This document shows positions 25,023 to 33,838 of a stretch of DNA of 35,681 bases, one piece after another. The translations under genes were made by a program, and so were the position numbers. The notes under the pieces are model-generated. The model was not told where the DNA came from and made no database searches. It saw nothing but the letters and a program-made list of their open reading frames with translations. The stretch lies in the NCBI GenBank assembly GCA_026398515.1, contig JAPLSS010000511.1, forward strand, positions 1 through 35,681, read 5' to 3'. Numbering within the stretch: the stretch's first letter is position 1; every line of letters starts with the position of its first letter. Origin of the DNA: Candidatus Sumerlaeota bacterium (lineage in GTDB: Bacteria; Sumerlaeota; Sumerlaeia; JAPLSS01).

Positions 25023-26570
25023 TCACGGATCTGCCGGCAAGATCCCCGCCACCCGCCCGCGATACAGAACCGCAATGCGATCGCTGAGGGCGAAGATCTC
25101 CTCCAGGTCCGCCGAGATCAGCAGAATCGCCGTCCCCGCATTGCGCTCCTCGCGCAGCCGCGCGTGGATGACTTCGATCGCGCCCAGATCGACCCCGCGC
25201 GTCGGATGCGCGGCGACGAGGGCGCGCGATCCGTGCGCCAAGCGCGAGGCCGCGAGCGCCTTCTGTTGATTGCCCCCCGAAAGCGCGCGAATCGGCGCTT
25301 GGGGCACGGGCGGCTCGATACGGAAGGCGTCGATGCATTGGGCGGCATGGCGGCGCAATGTCGACGGCCGCAGCCAGCCGAAGATCGCAAAGCCGCGGCG
25401 CCGCTGGTGCGAAAGCAGCAGGTTTTCTCCAAGGGTCATGCCGAGCGCCAGCCCGCCTCGCGAGCGGTCGGGCGGCAGGATCGCCAATCCGCGCGCCACT
25501 CGCGTTCGCGGCGAATCGCGGGTGACGTCCACGCCGTCCAACCGAAAGGCGCCGCGCGTCGGCCGCCGGATTCCCGCGAGGCATTCGACCAGCGCCTCTT
25601 GCCCATTTCCGTCGACCCCCGCCAGTCCCACGATCTCCCCGGCGTGGATAGCGAGAGTGAAATCCCGCAGCGGCGATCCCGAAGCCCCGGCGCTACGGAG
25701 GTCTTCGATTTCGAGAACCGGCTGGCTCGCCTTGAGTGGCATAGGCTTTCCAGCCTGCGCTGTTTCGAAGCCAGGGCGGGAAAATGCGCAGGCTGGAAAG
25801 CCTACGCCACTTCTCCGCGGCAACTCGCGTCCGATCATCAGGCGCGCGATGTCGTCTTCGCGAAAGCCCGTCAGCGGCCCTCCGCCCGCCACGCGCCCAT
25901 GCCGCAGGACGGTGAGATCGTCGGCGATGGCCATGACCTCCGGCAGCCGGTGCGTGATGAACACGATGGAACGCCCGCCCGCGCGCAGGCGGCGCAGGAT
26001 GGCGAACAAACCCTCGACCTCCGGCGGGGCGAGCGCCGACGTCGGCTCGTCGAGAATCAGGATGCGCGGCTCGCGAATGAGCGCCTTGAGGACCTCTACG
26101 CGCAGTCGCTGCGCCAAGCTCAACGCGCTGGCGCGCGCCTGCGGGTCCAGGTCGAACGCGTAGGCGTCAATCGCGCGGCGCGCCGCTTCGACGGCGCGGC
26201 GCGTTCCCGGGCGTCCGACTGCGGCGCCGGCGCTCAGGGCCACGTTTTCCGCGACGGTGAACGCTTCGACGAGCGCGAGGCGCTGGGGAACCATCGCGAT
26301 TCCCAGGCGCGATGCGTCGGCCGGCGTCCGAAGACGGACAGGGCGCCCGTCGACGCGAATTTCTCCGGAATCCGGCGCCGTCAGACCGGCCAGAATGCGC
26401 ATCAGGGTGGTCTTGCCGGCGCCGTTTTCGCCGACCAGCGCGTGGATCGTCCCCCGCCCCAGCGACCAGTCGATCTCGTCGTTGGCGCGGGCGGCGCCAT
26501 AGGCCTTCACCATTCGCCGCATTTCGACGATAGGATTCTTAGGGCCATTGTGGCTGACGGGGTCGGGCAT
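25023..26570 (-). CDS. ABC transporter ATP-binding protein, BMP/nucleoside-sugar type, with two nucleotide-binding domains
   Basis: 515 residues with two fused ATPase domains as in RbsA/MglA and nucleoside (YufO/NupO) importers. Domain 1 has GENGAGKTTLM, a changed signature (LSLAQRLRVE) and ILILDEPTSAL. Domain 2 has the usual degenerate Walker A (GVDGNGQEALVE), LSGGNQQKALAAS and HPTRGVDLGA. The N-terminal IVEMRRMVKAYG and GIAMVPQRLALVEAFTVAEN favour the nucleoside/BMP group. Residues about 253-279, in the linker between domains, are encoded by a palindromic repeat. No permease or binding protein is adjacent, so it is an orphan in this window. ATG 26570 is the first ATG; a TTG at 26579 is possible, and neither has a good ribosome binding site. 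It is divergent from the sensor kinase. Confidence 0.87.
   Translation of the reverse strand: MPDPVSHNGPKNPIVEMRRMVKAYGAARANDEIDWSLGRGTIHALVGENGAGKTTLMRILAGLTAPDSGEIRVDGRPVRLRTPADASRLGIAMVPQRLALVEAFTVAENVALSAGAAVGRPGTRRAVEAARRAIDAYAFDLDPQARASALSLAQRLRVEVLKALIREPRILILDEPTSALAPPEVEGLFAILRRLRAGGRSIVFITHRLPEVMAIADDLTVLRHGRVAGGGPLTGFREDDIARLMIGRELPRRSGVGFPACAFSRPGFETAQAGKPMPLKASQPVLEIEDLRSAGASGSPLRDFTLAIHAGEIVGLAGVDGNGQEALVECLAGIRRPTRGAFRLDGVDVTRDSPRTRVARGLAILPPDRSRGGLALGMTLGENLLLSHQRRRGFAIFGWLRPSTLRRHAAQCIDAFRIEPPVPQAPIRALSGGNQQKALAASRLAHGSRALVAAHPTRGVDLGAIEVIHARLREERNAGTAILLISADLEEIFALSDRIAVLYRGRVAGILPADP
25735..25811. repeat. Palindromic element inside the ABC ATPase coding sequence
   Basis: Arms 25735-25760 and 25786-25811 match at 25 of 26 positions as inverted repeats (core TAGGCTTTCCAGCCTGCGC). 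Weaker pairing continues inward around a short loop. It is read in frame as SGVGFPACAFSRPGFE followed by TAQAGKPMPL in the linker between the two ATPase domains. Confidence 0.88.
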
Positions 26571-26640
26571 GGGCGGCAAGCCGGCGATGGTCTGAGCCGA
26601 TTATCCACACCGGCCCCGAAGAGCAAAGAGAAGAAGCTCG

Positions 26641-26693
26641 CAGTGCGACCCTCAGGTCGTATAGGTCACATAGGTCGAATAGGCCCTCTAGGT
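26641..26693. repeat. Short palindromic element followed by a 9-base tandem array
   Basis: 26641-26664 matches the reverse complement of 9351-9374 (22 of 24). From 26658 there are four 9-base units: CGTATAGGT, CACATAGGT, CGAATAGGC and CCTCTAGGT. The block lies between the divergent starts of the ABC ATPase and the sensor kinase, 16 bases before the kinase ATG, where a promoter or ribosome site would be expected. Confidence 0.65.
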
Positions 26694-26708
26694 CCCATCG
26701 CTTCAAAC

Positions 26709-28226
26709 ATGACCGCCCCTGCTCCCACGCCCCCTTCCTCCGACGCCGACCGCCGCCGGCTGGACCACCGCCGCAAGGCGCATAATCGTCTCGCCGCGCG
26801 CCTGATCATTTCGATCCCGGCGCTCTTCTCGCTGGTCGTCATCGCCTATGGCGTCGCGGTCCTCAACATCGTCTTCTATTACGCGCGCGCCGACGATTGG
26901 TACCACGTGGCGTTCTGGATTCTCTTCGCCCTGCTGGGATTCAGCCTGCTGGCGGCGGCGATCGGCGTCGGGCTGGCGTATTCGATTCTCTCGCCGCTGC
27001 GGGCGATCGCCCAGGCGCTGGAGCGCGTGGCGCAAGGGGCGCTGGAAGAAACTGTGCAAGTAGTGGCCGGCCAGGAGATCGAGGCCATCGGCGAGAGCTT
27101 CAACTCCATGGTTCAGCAGCTCAACAAGGTCTTCCAGGAACGCAACCGCTACTTGGTGGACACCTCCCGCGTCGGCTTGCTGACCGTCGATCCGGAAACG
27201 CGCCTGGCCACGCTGAACACCGCCGGCGAGCAGATCCTCGGCCTTCGCGCGAACGACATCCTGGGCAAACGGCTTGGCGACCTGCCCCCGTCGCTCCTGA
27301 CCGATTCCGGCTGCGCGCCGTTCTTCCAGCGGATCGGCGAGGCCGTCGTTTCGGACGAGCATTCCTTCCATTCCGATCTGATCGCGCTGCGAGGCGAAGC
27401 GGGGGAGAGGCGGCTGAGCGTCACCCTGTCGCTCGACCGCCAGTCCGAAGGCCTGCCCAAGGGCTACGTGTTCACCTTTCGCGACGTCACCCAGGGTGAA
27501 GCGATGCGCCGGCGCCTGGCGCGCACCGACCAGTTGGCGGCCATGGGCGCCTTCGCCATGGGCCTGGCGCACGAACTGCGCAATCCGCTGGGGTCGATCA
27601 AAGGCATGGCGCAACTGCTGGAAGAGACGGCCGTGATCGACGAAGCCGCCTCCAACTTCGCCAGTCGGATCGCGGACGAGGTCGACCGGCTCGACTCGTT
27701 TATCCGCGAGTTGCTGGAATTCGGGCAAGAGGCGCCCGAATCGCCCGCGCCGTCTGATTTGGGCGAACTGGCCGCCGAGGCGCTTCACTTGGCCCGAAGC
27801 GGCGCCGCGGAACTGGTGGACAAAGGGCTGCGGGTCGAAACGAAGTTTGCCGCGGCGCCGCCTATTGCGCTGCAGCGCCACCGCGTCGTGCGCGCGTTGG
27901 CGAACCTCATCTCCAACGCCTTCGACGCCGCGCCGCCGGGCGCCGTGGTGCGCGTGGCGACCTGCATTGAAGGCGCTGCCCCCCTGGAACGCAGCGTCGT
28001 CGAAGTGGAAAACGAAGGCCCGCCGATTCCGGAAGAGGATTTGCCGCGAATCTTCGAGCCGTTCTATACGACCAAGCCGAAGGGCACCGGCCTGGGGCTG
28101 GCCATCGCCTATCAGATCGCCGTGCAGAACGGGGGCGACCTCGCCGTCCGCCGCGCCGACGGCCGGACCCGCTTCGCCCTGTCCTTCCCCCTGCCGCTGG
28201 ATCTTGCGCGCGCCATCAAATTGTAA
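26709..28226 (+). CDS. Membrane sensor histidine kinase (HAMP-PAS-HisKA-HATPase)
   Basis: 505 residues. Two transmembrane helices (about 31-57 and 66-90) have almost no periplasmic loop between them. A HAMP region (about 91-140) and a PAS domain (about 145-260; LLTVDPETRLATLNTAGEQI) follow. The HisKA has His288 in LAHELRNPLGSIKG, and the ATPase has the N box NLISNAFDAA and the G2 box GTGLGLAIAY. The H-box form is that of NtrB/AtoS-type kinases, which often pair with sigma54 response regulators. None is adjacent in this window, although glnA lies next door. With so short a loop, the signal is probably sensed in the membrane or by the PAS domain. ATG 26709 starts the protein-like part; the frame is open far upstream only because it is antisense to the ABC gene. 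Confidence 0.93.
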   Translation: MTAPAPTPPSSDADRRRLDHRRKAHNRLAARLIISIPALFSLVVIAYGVAVLNIVFYYARADDWYHVAFWILFALLGFSLLAAAIGVGLAYSILSPLRAIAQALERVAQGALEETVQVVAGQEIEAIGESFNSMVQQLNKVFQERNRYLVDTSRVGLLTVDPETRLATLNTAGEQILGLRANDILGKRLGDLPPSLLTDSGCAPFFQRIGEAVVSDEHSFHSDLIALRGEAGERRLSVTLSLDRQSEGLPKGYVFTFRDVTQGEAMRRRLARTDQLAAMGAFAMGLAHELRNPLGSIKGMAQLLEETAVIDEAASNFASRIADEVDRLDSFIRELLEFGQEAPESPAPSDLGELAAEALHLARSGAAELVDKGLRVETKFAAAPPIALQRHRVVRALANLISNAFDAAPPGAVVRVATCIEGAAPLERSVVEVENEGPPIPEEDLPRIFEPFYTTKPKGTGLGLAIAYQIAVQNGGDLAVRRADGRTRFALSFPLPLDLARAIKL

Positions 28227-28227
28227 A

Positions 28228-28275
28228 GGAGAAGCGGGCGGCGCTCCCCCTGCAGAAACGCCGACCCGCTTCTCC
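28228..28275 (+). terminator. Stem-loop at the end of the sensor kinase gene
   Basis: GGAGAAGCGGG (28228-28238) pairs exactly with CCCGCTTCTCC (28265-28275). It starts two bases after the kinase stop codon and lies between convergent genes. There is no long T tract. Confidence 0.55.
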
Positions 28276-28280
28276 GGGAA

Positions 28281-28309
28281 AGGAGGCGCCTCGCGAGGAA
28301 GCGCCTCCT
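28281..28309. terminator. Second stem-loop between the convergent kinase and glnA genes
   Basis: AGGAGGCGC (28281-28289) pairs exactly with GCGCCTCCT (28301-28309). A third weaker stem, AGAAGAG/CTCTTCT, lies at 28322-28351 next to the glnA stop. Together they probably form a bidirectional termination region. Confidence 0.5.
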
Positions 28310-28354
28310 AACCATCGTGACAGAAGAGTGGGACGCCGTCCGCCCTCTTCTCCT

Positions 28355-29800
<1,446 letters not shown>

Positions 29801-30127
29801 GCGCCTGAACTCCTTTCGGTTGACATGGGCGGAAAGGGCCAATCCAACGGCCCTTTCGTCGAATCGACGCCCTGCTCAGGGCAATCTCCATGCCGCGAAA
29901 GCGCGGGCGGCGGATTCCGGCCAAATCCGCCGCCGATTTTCTCCGCCGAATGCTGTCAATGCGCAACTTGCATGTTTGCTTATGATGTCCCAGCCGAATG
30001 CCGCGTTAATGGAATACCGCCCCGCCGTCTGGTTACGATCTGGGCGCCATGAGCAAAAAGAGCCAAATGGCGACGAGCTGCGCAAAAACAGATGACTCCC
30101 CCCGCCTTTCCCCGCTACAGTGGCCCC
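29801..30127. other. Non-coding gap between the divergent glnA and Wzt-like genes
   Basis: 327 bases that should hold promoters for both genes. I looked for sigma70 and sigma54 patterns on both strands. A TTGACA on the minus strand at 29954-29959 has no matching -10 box. The part 29960-30020 is less GC-rich than its surroundings. I see no gene or strong repeat. Confidence 0.5.
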
Positions 30128-31366
30128 ATGGACAACGCCGTCGAACTGCGCGGGCTTTCCAAGAAATACGTGGTCGAGGAAGACCGCGCCTACACCTTGA
30201 AGGAAAGCGCGTTGCGGCTGTTCCGCACGACCGCGCGCCAGGAGATCGAGGCGCTGCGGCCGCTCGACCTGGACGTGCGCCGCGGCGAGACGCTGGGCAT
30301 CGTCGGGGCCAACGGCGCCGGGAAGAGCACGCTGCTGAAGTTGATTTCCGGCGTCGCCTCGCCCACCGCCGGCACGGTCCGGGTCGACGGCACGTTGATG
30401 GCGCTGATCGAACTCGGCGCCGGCTTTCAACCCGAGCTGTCGGGGATCGAGAACGTGTTCCTCAACGGCTCGCTGCTGGGCCTGTCCGACCGGCGGATCC
30501 GCGAACTGCTGCCGTCGATCCTCGAGTTTTCCGGCCTGGGCGTTTTCGTCCACACGCCGGTGAAACGCTATTCCTCGGGCATGGTCCTGCGGCTGGGGTT
30601 CGCCATCGCGGCGCACGTGGAGCCGGACGTCATTCTGCTCGATGAGAATCTGGCGGTGGGCGACGCGGCCTTCCAGATCAAGTGCCAGGCCAAGTTGGTC
30701 GAGTTGAAACGCAGCGGCCGGACCATCGTTCTGGTGACGCACAGTTTGGACATGGCGGAATGGCTGTGCGACCGCATCGTCTGGCTGAGCCATGGCGGGG
30801 TGGCCTCGATGGGCGCGCCGGGCGAGACGATCAAGCGCTACGAACAGGCGATCGCCGACATGGAACTGCGCCCGTGGAGCGAAGAGGCGCGCCGCCAGCA
30901 TCGCCATTCGCCGCTGACCGAGCGTTTTGGCACGGGCGACGCGGTGATCCGCGAGTTCTCCCTTCGCGACTCGACGACGGGCGCGGCCCGCCACGTGTTC
31001 GGCGAAGGCGAGCCGATGACCATGGAAATCGCCTATGAAGCCCGGCGCACGATCCCCAACCTTAACGCCGAGGTGTCCGTTCATCGCGAAGACGGCTTGT
31101 CGGCTTTCCTCGTCAACGCGACCGAGGAAGGCCGGACGTTTCACGTGGAACGAGGGGAAGGGGTCATCAAGATCGCGTTCGACCAACTGTGGCTTCGGCC
31201 GGGGCGCTATCTGGCGTACGTGGGCCTGAGCCCGAACGACAATCCGAGCGTGTTCTTCGATCTGCACCTGCGGATGTACCACTTCCTCGTTGAGCCGCGC
31301 CACGCCACGCAATTCGCCACGGCGATCCGCCTGCCGGCGCGGCTGGAGATGCGGACGGGGGGGTGA
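30128..31366 (+). CDS. Wzt-type polysaccharide/teichoic-acid export ABC ATPase
   Basis: 412 residues. The N-terminal ATPase domain (about 1-240) has Walker A GANGAGKSTLL (60-70). The subfamily-typical IELGAGFQPELSGIENVFLNG and signature YSSGMVLRLGFA follow, then Walker B VILLDENLAVGD and the H-loop VLVTHSLDMAEW. The C-terminal part (about 255-400) is a beta-rich Wzt/TagH-like domain that in relatives binds the modified end of the exported glycan. This ATPase normally pairs with a Wzm/TagG permease, but none is in the window. ATG 30128 begins the conserved part (MDNAVELRGLSKKY); the alternative at 30092 adds 12 unlikely residues. No clear ribosome binding site is visible. It converges with cpoB. 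Confidence 0.9.
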   Translation: MDNAVELRGLSKKYVVEEDRAYTLKESALRLFRTTARQEIEALRPLDLDVRRGETLGIVGANGAGKSTLLKLISGVASPTAGTVRVDGTLMALIELGAGFQPELSGIENVFLNGSLLGLSDRRIRELLPSILEFSGLGVFVHTPVKRYSSGMVLRLGFAIAAHVEPDVILLDENLAVGDAAFQIKCQAKLVELKRSGRTIVLVTHSLDMAEWLCDRIVWLSHGGVASMGAPGETIKRYEQAIADMELRPWSEEARRQHRHSPLTERFGTGDAVIREFSLRDSTTGAARHVFGEGEPMTMEIAYEARRTIPNLNAEVSVHREDGLSAFLVNATEEGRTFHVERGEGVIKIAFDQLWLRPGRYLAYVGLSPNDNPSVFFDLHLRMYHFLVEPRHATQFATAIRLPARLEMRTGG

Positions 31367-31408
31367 GGCGAGGACCAAAGGGACCTATTGGTTTTCTTGC
31401 CCCGACCC

Positions 31409-32263
31409 TCACGGCAAAGTCGCCAGGGTCTCTTTGACGCGCTCGGTTTGCGGGTACGTGGGATATCGGTCGAGAACCAGCTGGAGGGCTTTCCGGGCGT
31501 TTTCGTTGTCCTTCAGATAGTAATAGCAATATCCGATTTTCGCCGCCGCCTCCGACTCGTAGCTGCACCCCGGATAGTCTTTGAGCACTTTCTGATAGAC
31601 TTCGATGGCTTTGAGGAATTCACCCTTGGCGGCCGCGGGCAGTTCGCCGGCGCCTTTGGCCTGGCCCAGCCCCTTGCTGTAATGGCACTCGCCAACCCAG
31701 AACAGGGCGTCGCCCGCGCGCGGATGCTTGGGGAACGCCTGCACGAACTGCTCGTATTTCACCTGCGCGCGGTCGATGTCCTGGGCGGTCCACGCCTTCG
31801 TCGCCTCCAGGTACGCGTCCTCCGGCGAGATGCCCGCCAGGGGCGAGGCAGACGCCGCCGGAGTCGGCGTCAAGGTGCCGGCCGTGGCGGACGGCGTGGC
31901 CGGGGCCGTGGGCGCCCCAAGGCTCGACGTCGAAGCCGGCGGGATTCCCGTCGCCATCGGCGCGCCGCCCGGCGCCGCCCCTTCGGGCGGGCGGGCCATC
32001 ATGTCCGCCAGCCGCTCGTCGACATCGCGCAGCGTCGATCCGAGCGACTCATGCCGCACGTCCAGCTTCTCCTCGATGGCGTTGAGCGAGTACATGATCT
32101 TCTGGTCGTTGCCCGTGGACGTTTCCTTCAGCCGGTTCAACTCCAGCTTGATGTCGCGGATATCGCTCTGAATCTGATTGGCCTCGGACCTGGTCAAAAA
32201 CGAGCATCCGACGCTCGACATGGCGAGCGCCGCCCCCATCGCGGCCACGATCGTGCGCTTCAT
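31409..32263 (-). CDS. cpoB: CpoB/YbgF-like lipoprotein with coiled coil and TPR repeats
   Basis: 284 residues. The lipoprotein signal ends MSSVGC (Cys20). A coiled-coil stretch follows (about 25-75; IQSDIRDIKLELNRLKE), then an Ala/Pro/Thr-rich linker (about 90-140). The C-terminal TPR block (about 145-284) includes QFVQAFPKHPRAGDALFWVG and ARKALQLVLDRYPTYPQTE, as in YbgF/CpoB. In E. coli CpoB is the last gene of the Tol-Pal cluster and coordinates outer-membrane constriction with peptidoglycan synthesis. E. coli CpoB is a periplasmic protein without a lipid anchor, so the lipobox here is a difference. ATG 32263 has GGAG upstream. It is the last gene of the minus-strand tolB cluster here. Confidence 0.85.
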   Translation of the reverse strand: MKRTIVAAMGAALAMSSVGCSFLTRSEANQIQSDIRDIKLELNRLKETSTGNDQKIMYSLNAIEEKLDVRHESLGSTLRDVDERLADMMARPPEGAAPGGAPMATGIPPASTSSLGAPTAPATPSATAGTLTPTPAASASPLAGISPEDAYLEATKAWTAQDIDRAQVKYEQFVQAFPKHPRAGDALFWVGECHYSKGLGQAKGAGELPAAAKGEFLKAIEVYQKVLKDYPGCSYESEAAAKIGYCYYYLKDNENARKALQLVLDRYPTYPQTERVKETLATLP

Positions 32264-32387
32264 CGCCCTGCTCCAGGAGACTCGAATGGCTCCGCCCCGC
32301 CCCTCGCCGGCGCTCAGGGCCTGCGTCCGGGGCGGATTCCAACGCCGGCCGAGCCCAACGCCGGCCGATTTCCCGCCCGGGTCCAAC

Positions 32388-33011
32388 TCATTTATACACG
32401 AGGAACTGCACGCGGCGGTTCTTGGCCCAGGCCGCCTCGTTGTGCCCGGGATCGATCGGCCGGTCTTTGCCGTAGCTGATGACCTTGAGGTTCTCGGGCC
32501 GCACGCCCTTGGCCGCCAGGAACTCGCGCACCGCGATGGCGCGCCGTTCGCCCAGCGCGAAGTTGTATTCGCGCGTTCCCCGCTCGTCGCAATGGCCTTC
32601 GAGCAAGACCTGCGTGGTGGGATTCTCCTGCAACCACGCGGCGCTGCTTTCGAGTTTGGCCTGCTCCCGGCTGTCGATATCGGCCCGGTCATAGGCGAAG
32701 TACACGGTCTGCAGCGCGGAGACCGCCTCGGTGGCCCCGCCCGTCGGCCGCGCGTTGGCCAAGTTCATGTTGCCTTCGCCCGGCACTTCGGGCATTTGCA
32801 GCCCTTCTGGGGTGACTTCGGGGCCGCCGGTCATCGGCGGAGGGGGCAAGGGTTCCAAATTCTGCTCGGGGCCGGGCGCCGCCTTGGTCTCTTTGCTCCA
32901 GAAGTCCCACCACGGTTTGCCGGAACTGCTGCCGCGGCAGCCCGCCGTCACAACGCACACCAACATCAGCATGCCGGCCAGCCGGGCCGTCTGGATCGCC
33001 TGCTTGGACAT
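32388..33011 (-). CDS. pal: Peptidoglycan-associated lipoprotein Pal (copy 1)
   Basis: 207 residues. The lipobox is VTAGC (Cys25). A Pro-rich linker (PEQNLEPLPPPPMTGGPE) leads to a C-terminal OmpA-like domain (about 98-207) with TVYFAYDRADID, LEGHCDERGTREYNFALGER, GVRPENLKVISYGKDRP and AKNRRVQFLVYK. The Asp and Arg residues of the diaminopimelate-binding motif are present. Pal anchors the outer membrane to peptidoglycan and binds TolB. GGAGGA lies before ATG 33011. It is 124 bases upstream of cpoB and 136 bases downstream of a paralogue on the same strand. Confidence 0.93.
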   Translation of the reverse strand: MSKQAIQTARLAGMLMLVCVVTAGCRGSSSGKPWWDFWSKETKAAPGPEQNLEPLPPPPMTGGPEVTPEGLQMPEVPGEGNMNLANARPTGGATEAVSALQTVYFAYDRADIDSREQAKLESSAAWLQENPTTQVLLEGHCDERGTREYNFALGERRAIAVREFLAAKGVRPENLKVISYGKDRPIDPGHNEAAWAKNRRVQFLVYK

Positions 33012-33147
33012 GTCGGGATTCCTCCTGCTCGAATTCGAAAGATGAACAGCGGTTGCGGCGCCGAAACTCGGCCGCCGCTTCGGCCTATTCCTCCACAGAC
33101 CCCGCTCGCCCCATGGAGTTCCCCCCCGGGAGGGCTTCCCCCGCATT

Positions 33148-33768
33148 CTATTCATTGTAGACCACGAAACGGACTCGCCGGTTTAGACGCCAGGCGGTTT
33201 CGTTGTCGCCTGAAGCCACCGGCCGCTCCTTGCCATAGCTGATCGTGTGCATGCGTTTGGGATCGGCGCCCTGTTCGATGAGGAACGCGCGCACCGCGTC
33301 GGCGCGCTTCTGCCCCAGCATCAGGTTGTATTCATGCGTTCCGCGCTGATCGCAGTGGCCCTCGATCTGGACCCGGGCCTTGGAATGACGCTTCAGCCAC
33401 TCCACGGCGTCGGCCAGCGCCTGGCGCGTCTCCGAAGTCAGCTCCGCCGAATCGTAATCGAAATAAACCGTTCGCAGCTGCGGCACGGCGCTCACGGCGG
33501 GCCGGCGCGGCGGCTCGGGCCGTGAAGCCCGCTCGCCCGGATCGGCGCCTGCGTCCTTGGTTGACAGGACGGGGTAGGCGTCTCTTTCCAATTCCGGGGA
33601 AACCAAAGCGCTCTGTCCCGCGTCGCTTCGGCCTTTCTCGCCGCCGAGCCCTGACGGCCACGTCGCGCACCCGCCGACAACCACGGCGAGCGCGCCCGCA
33701 ACAAGCCCTAAGCCGCCTTGGCGCAAGCGCCCGCGTGCAGCGCCACTGATAGTGCCGCGCGCTTTCAC
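33148..33768 (-). CDS. Second Pal-like lipoprotein (copy 2)
   Basis: 206 residues from GTG 33768, with AGGAG ten bases upstream. The lipobox is VGGC (Cys34). The C-terminal OmpA-like domain is clearly paralogous to the neighbouring Pal: TVYFDYDSAELTSETRQALA, IEGHCDQRGTHEYNLMLGQK, MHTISYGKERPVASGDNETA and NRRVRFVVYNE. The linker is unrelated to that of copy 1. The two are diverged enough to be an old duplication. Both keep the peptidoglycan-binding residues, so both may anchor the outer membrane, perhaps under different conditions or with different partners. It stands directly downstream of tolB (70-base gap), the usual place of pal. Confidence 0.88.
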   Translation of the reverse strand: MKARGTISGAARGRLRQGGLGLVAGALAVVVGGCATWPSGLGGEKGRSDAGQSALVSPELERDAYPVLSTKDAGADPGERASRPEPPRRPAVSAVPQLRTVYFDYDSAELTSETRQALADAVEWLKRHSKARVQIEGHCDQRGTHEYNLMLGQKRADAVRAFLIEQGADPKRMHTISYGKERPVASGDNETAWRLNRRVRFVVYNE

Positions 33769-33838
33769 GGCCTGTCAACTCCTATCATGAGAAAGTCCCG
33801 CCGGATGCCCCGCCGGCCGGCGCTACGAACAGCCCGCT

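Noticed and set aside
24942-26708. Long upstream extension of the sensor kinase frame
   Set aside because: The extension is antisense to the ABC ATPase and passes through hairpin repeats. The kinase begins naturally at ATG 26709, before its transmembrane helices.
29954-29959. TTGACA on the minus strand upstream of glnA
   Set aside because: The base positions for a -10 box read TCGGCG, so no sigma70 promoter is supported. No sigma54 GG/GC pattern was found either.
29876-31378. 500-codon minus-strand frame opposite the Wzt-like gene
   Set aside because: Antisense shadow. The plus strand encodes all ABC ATPase motifs.
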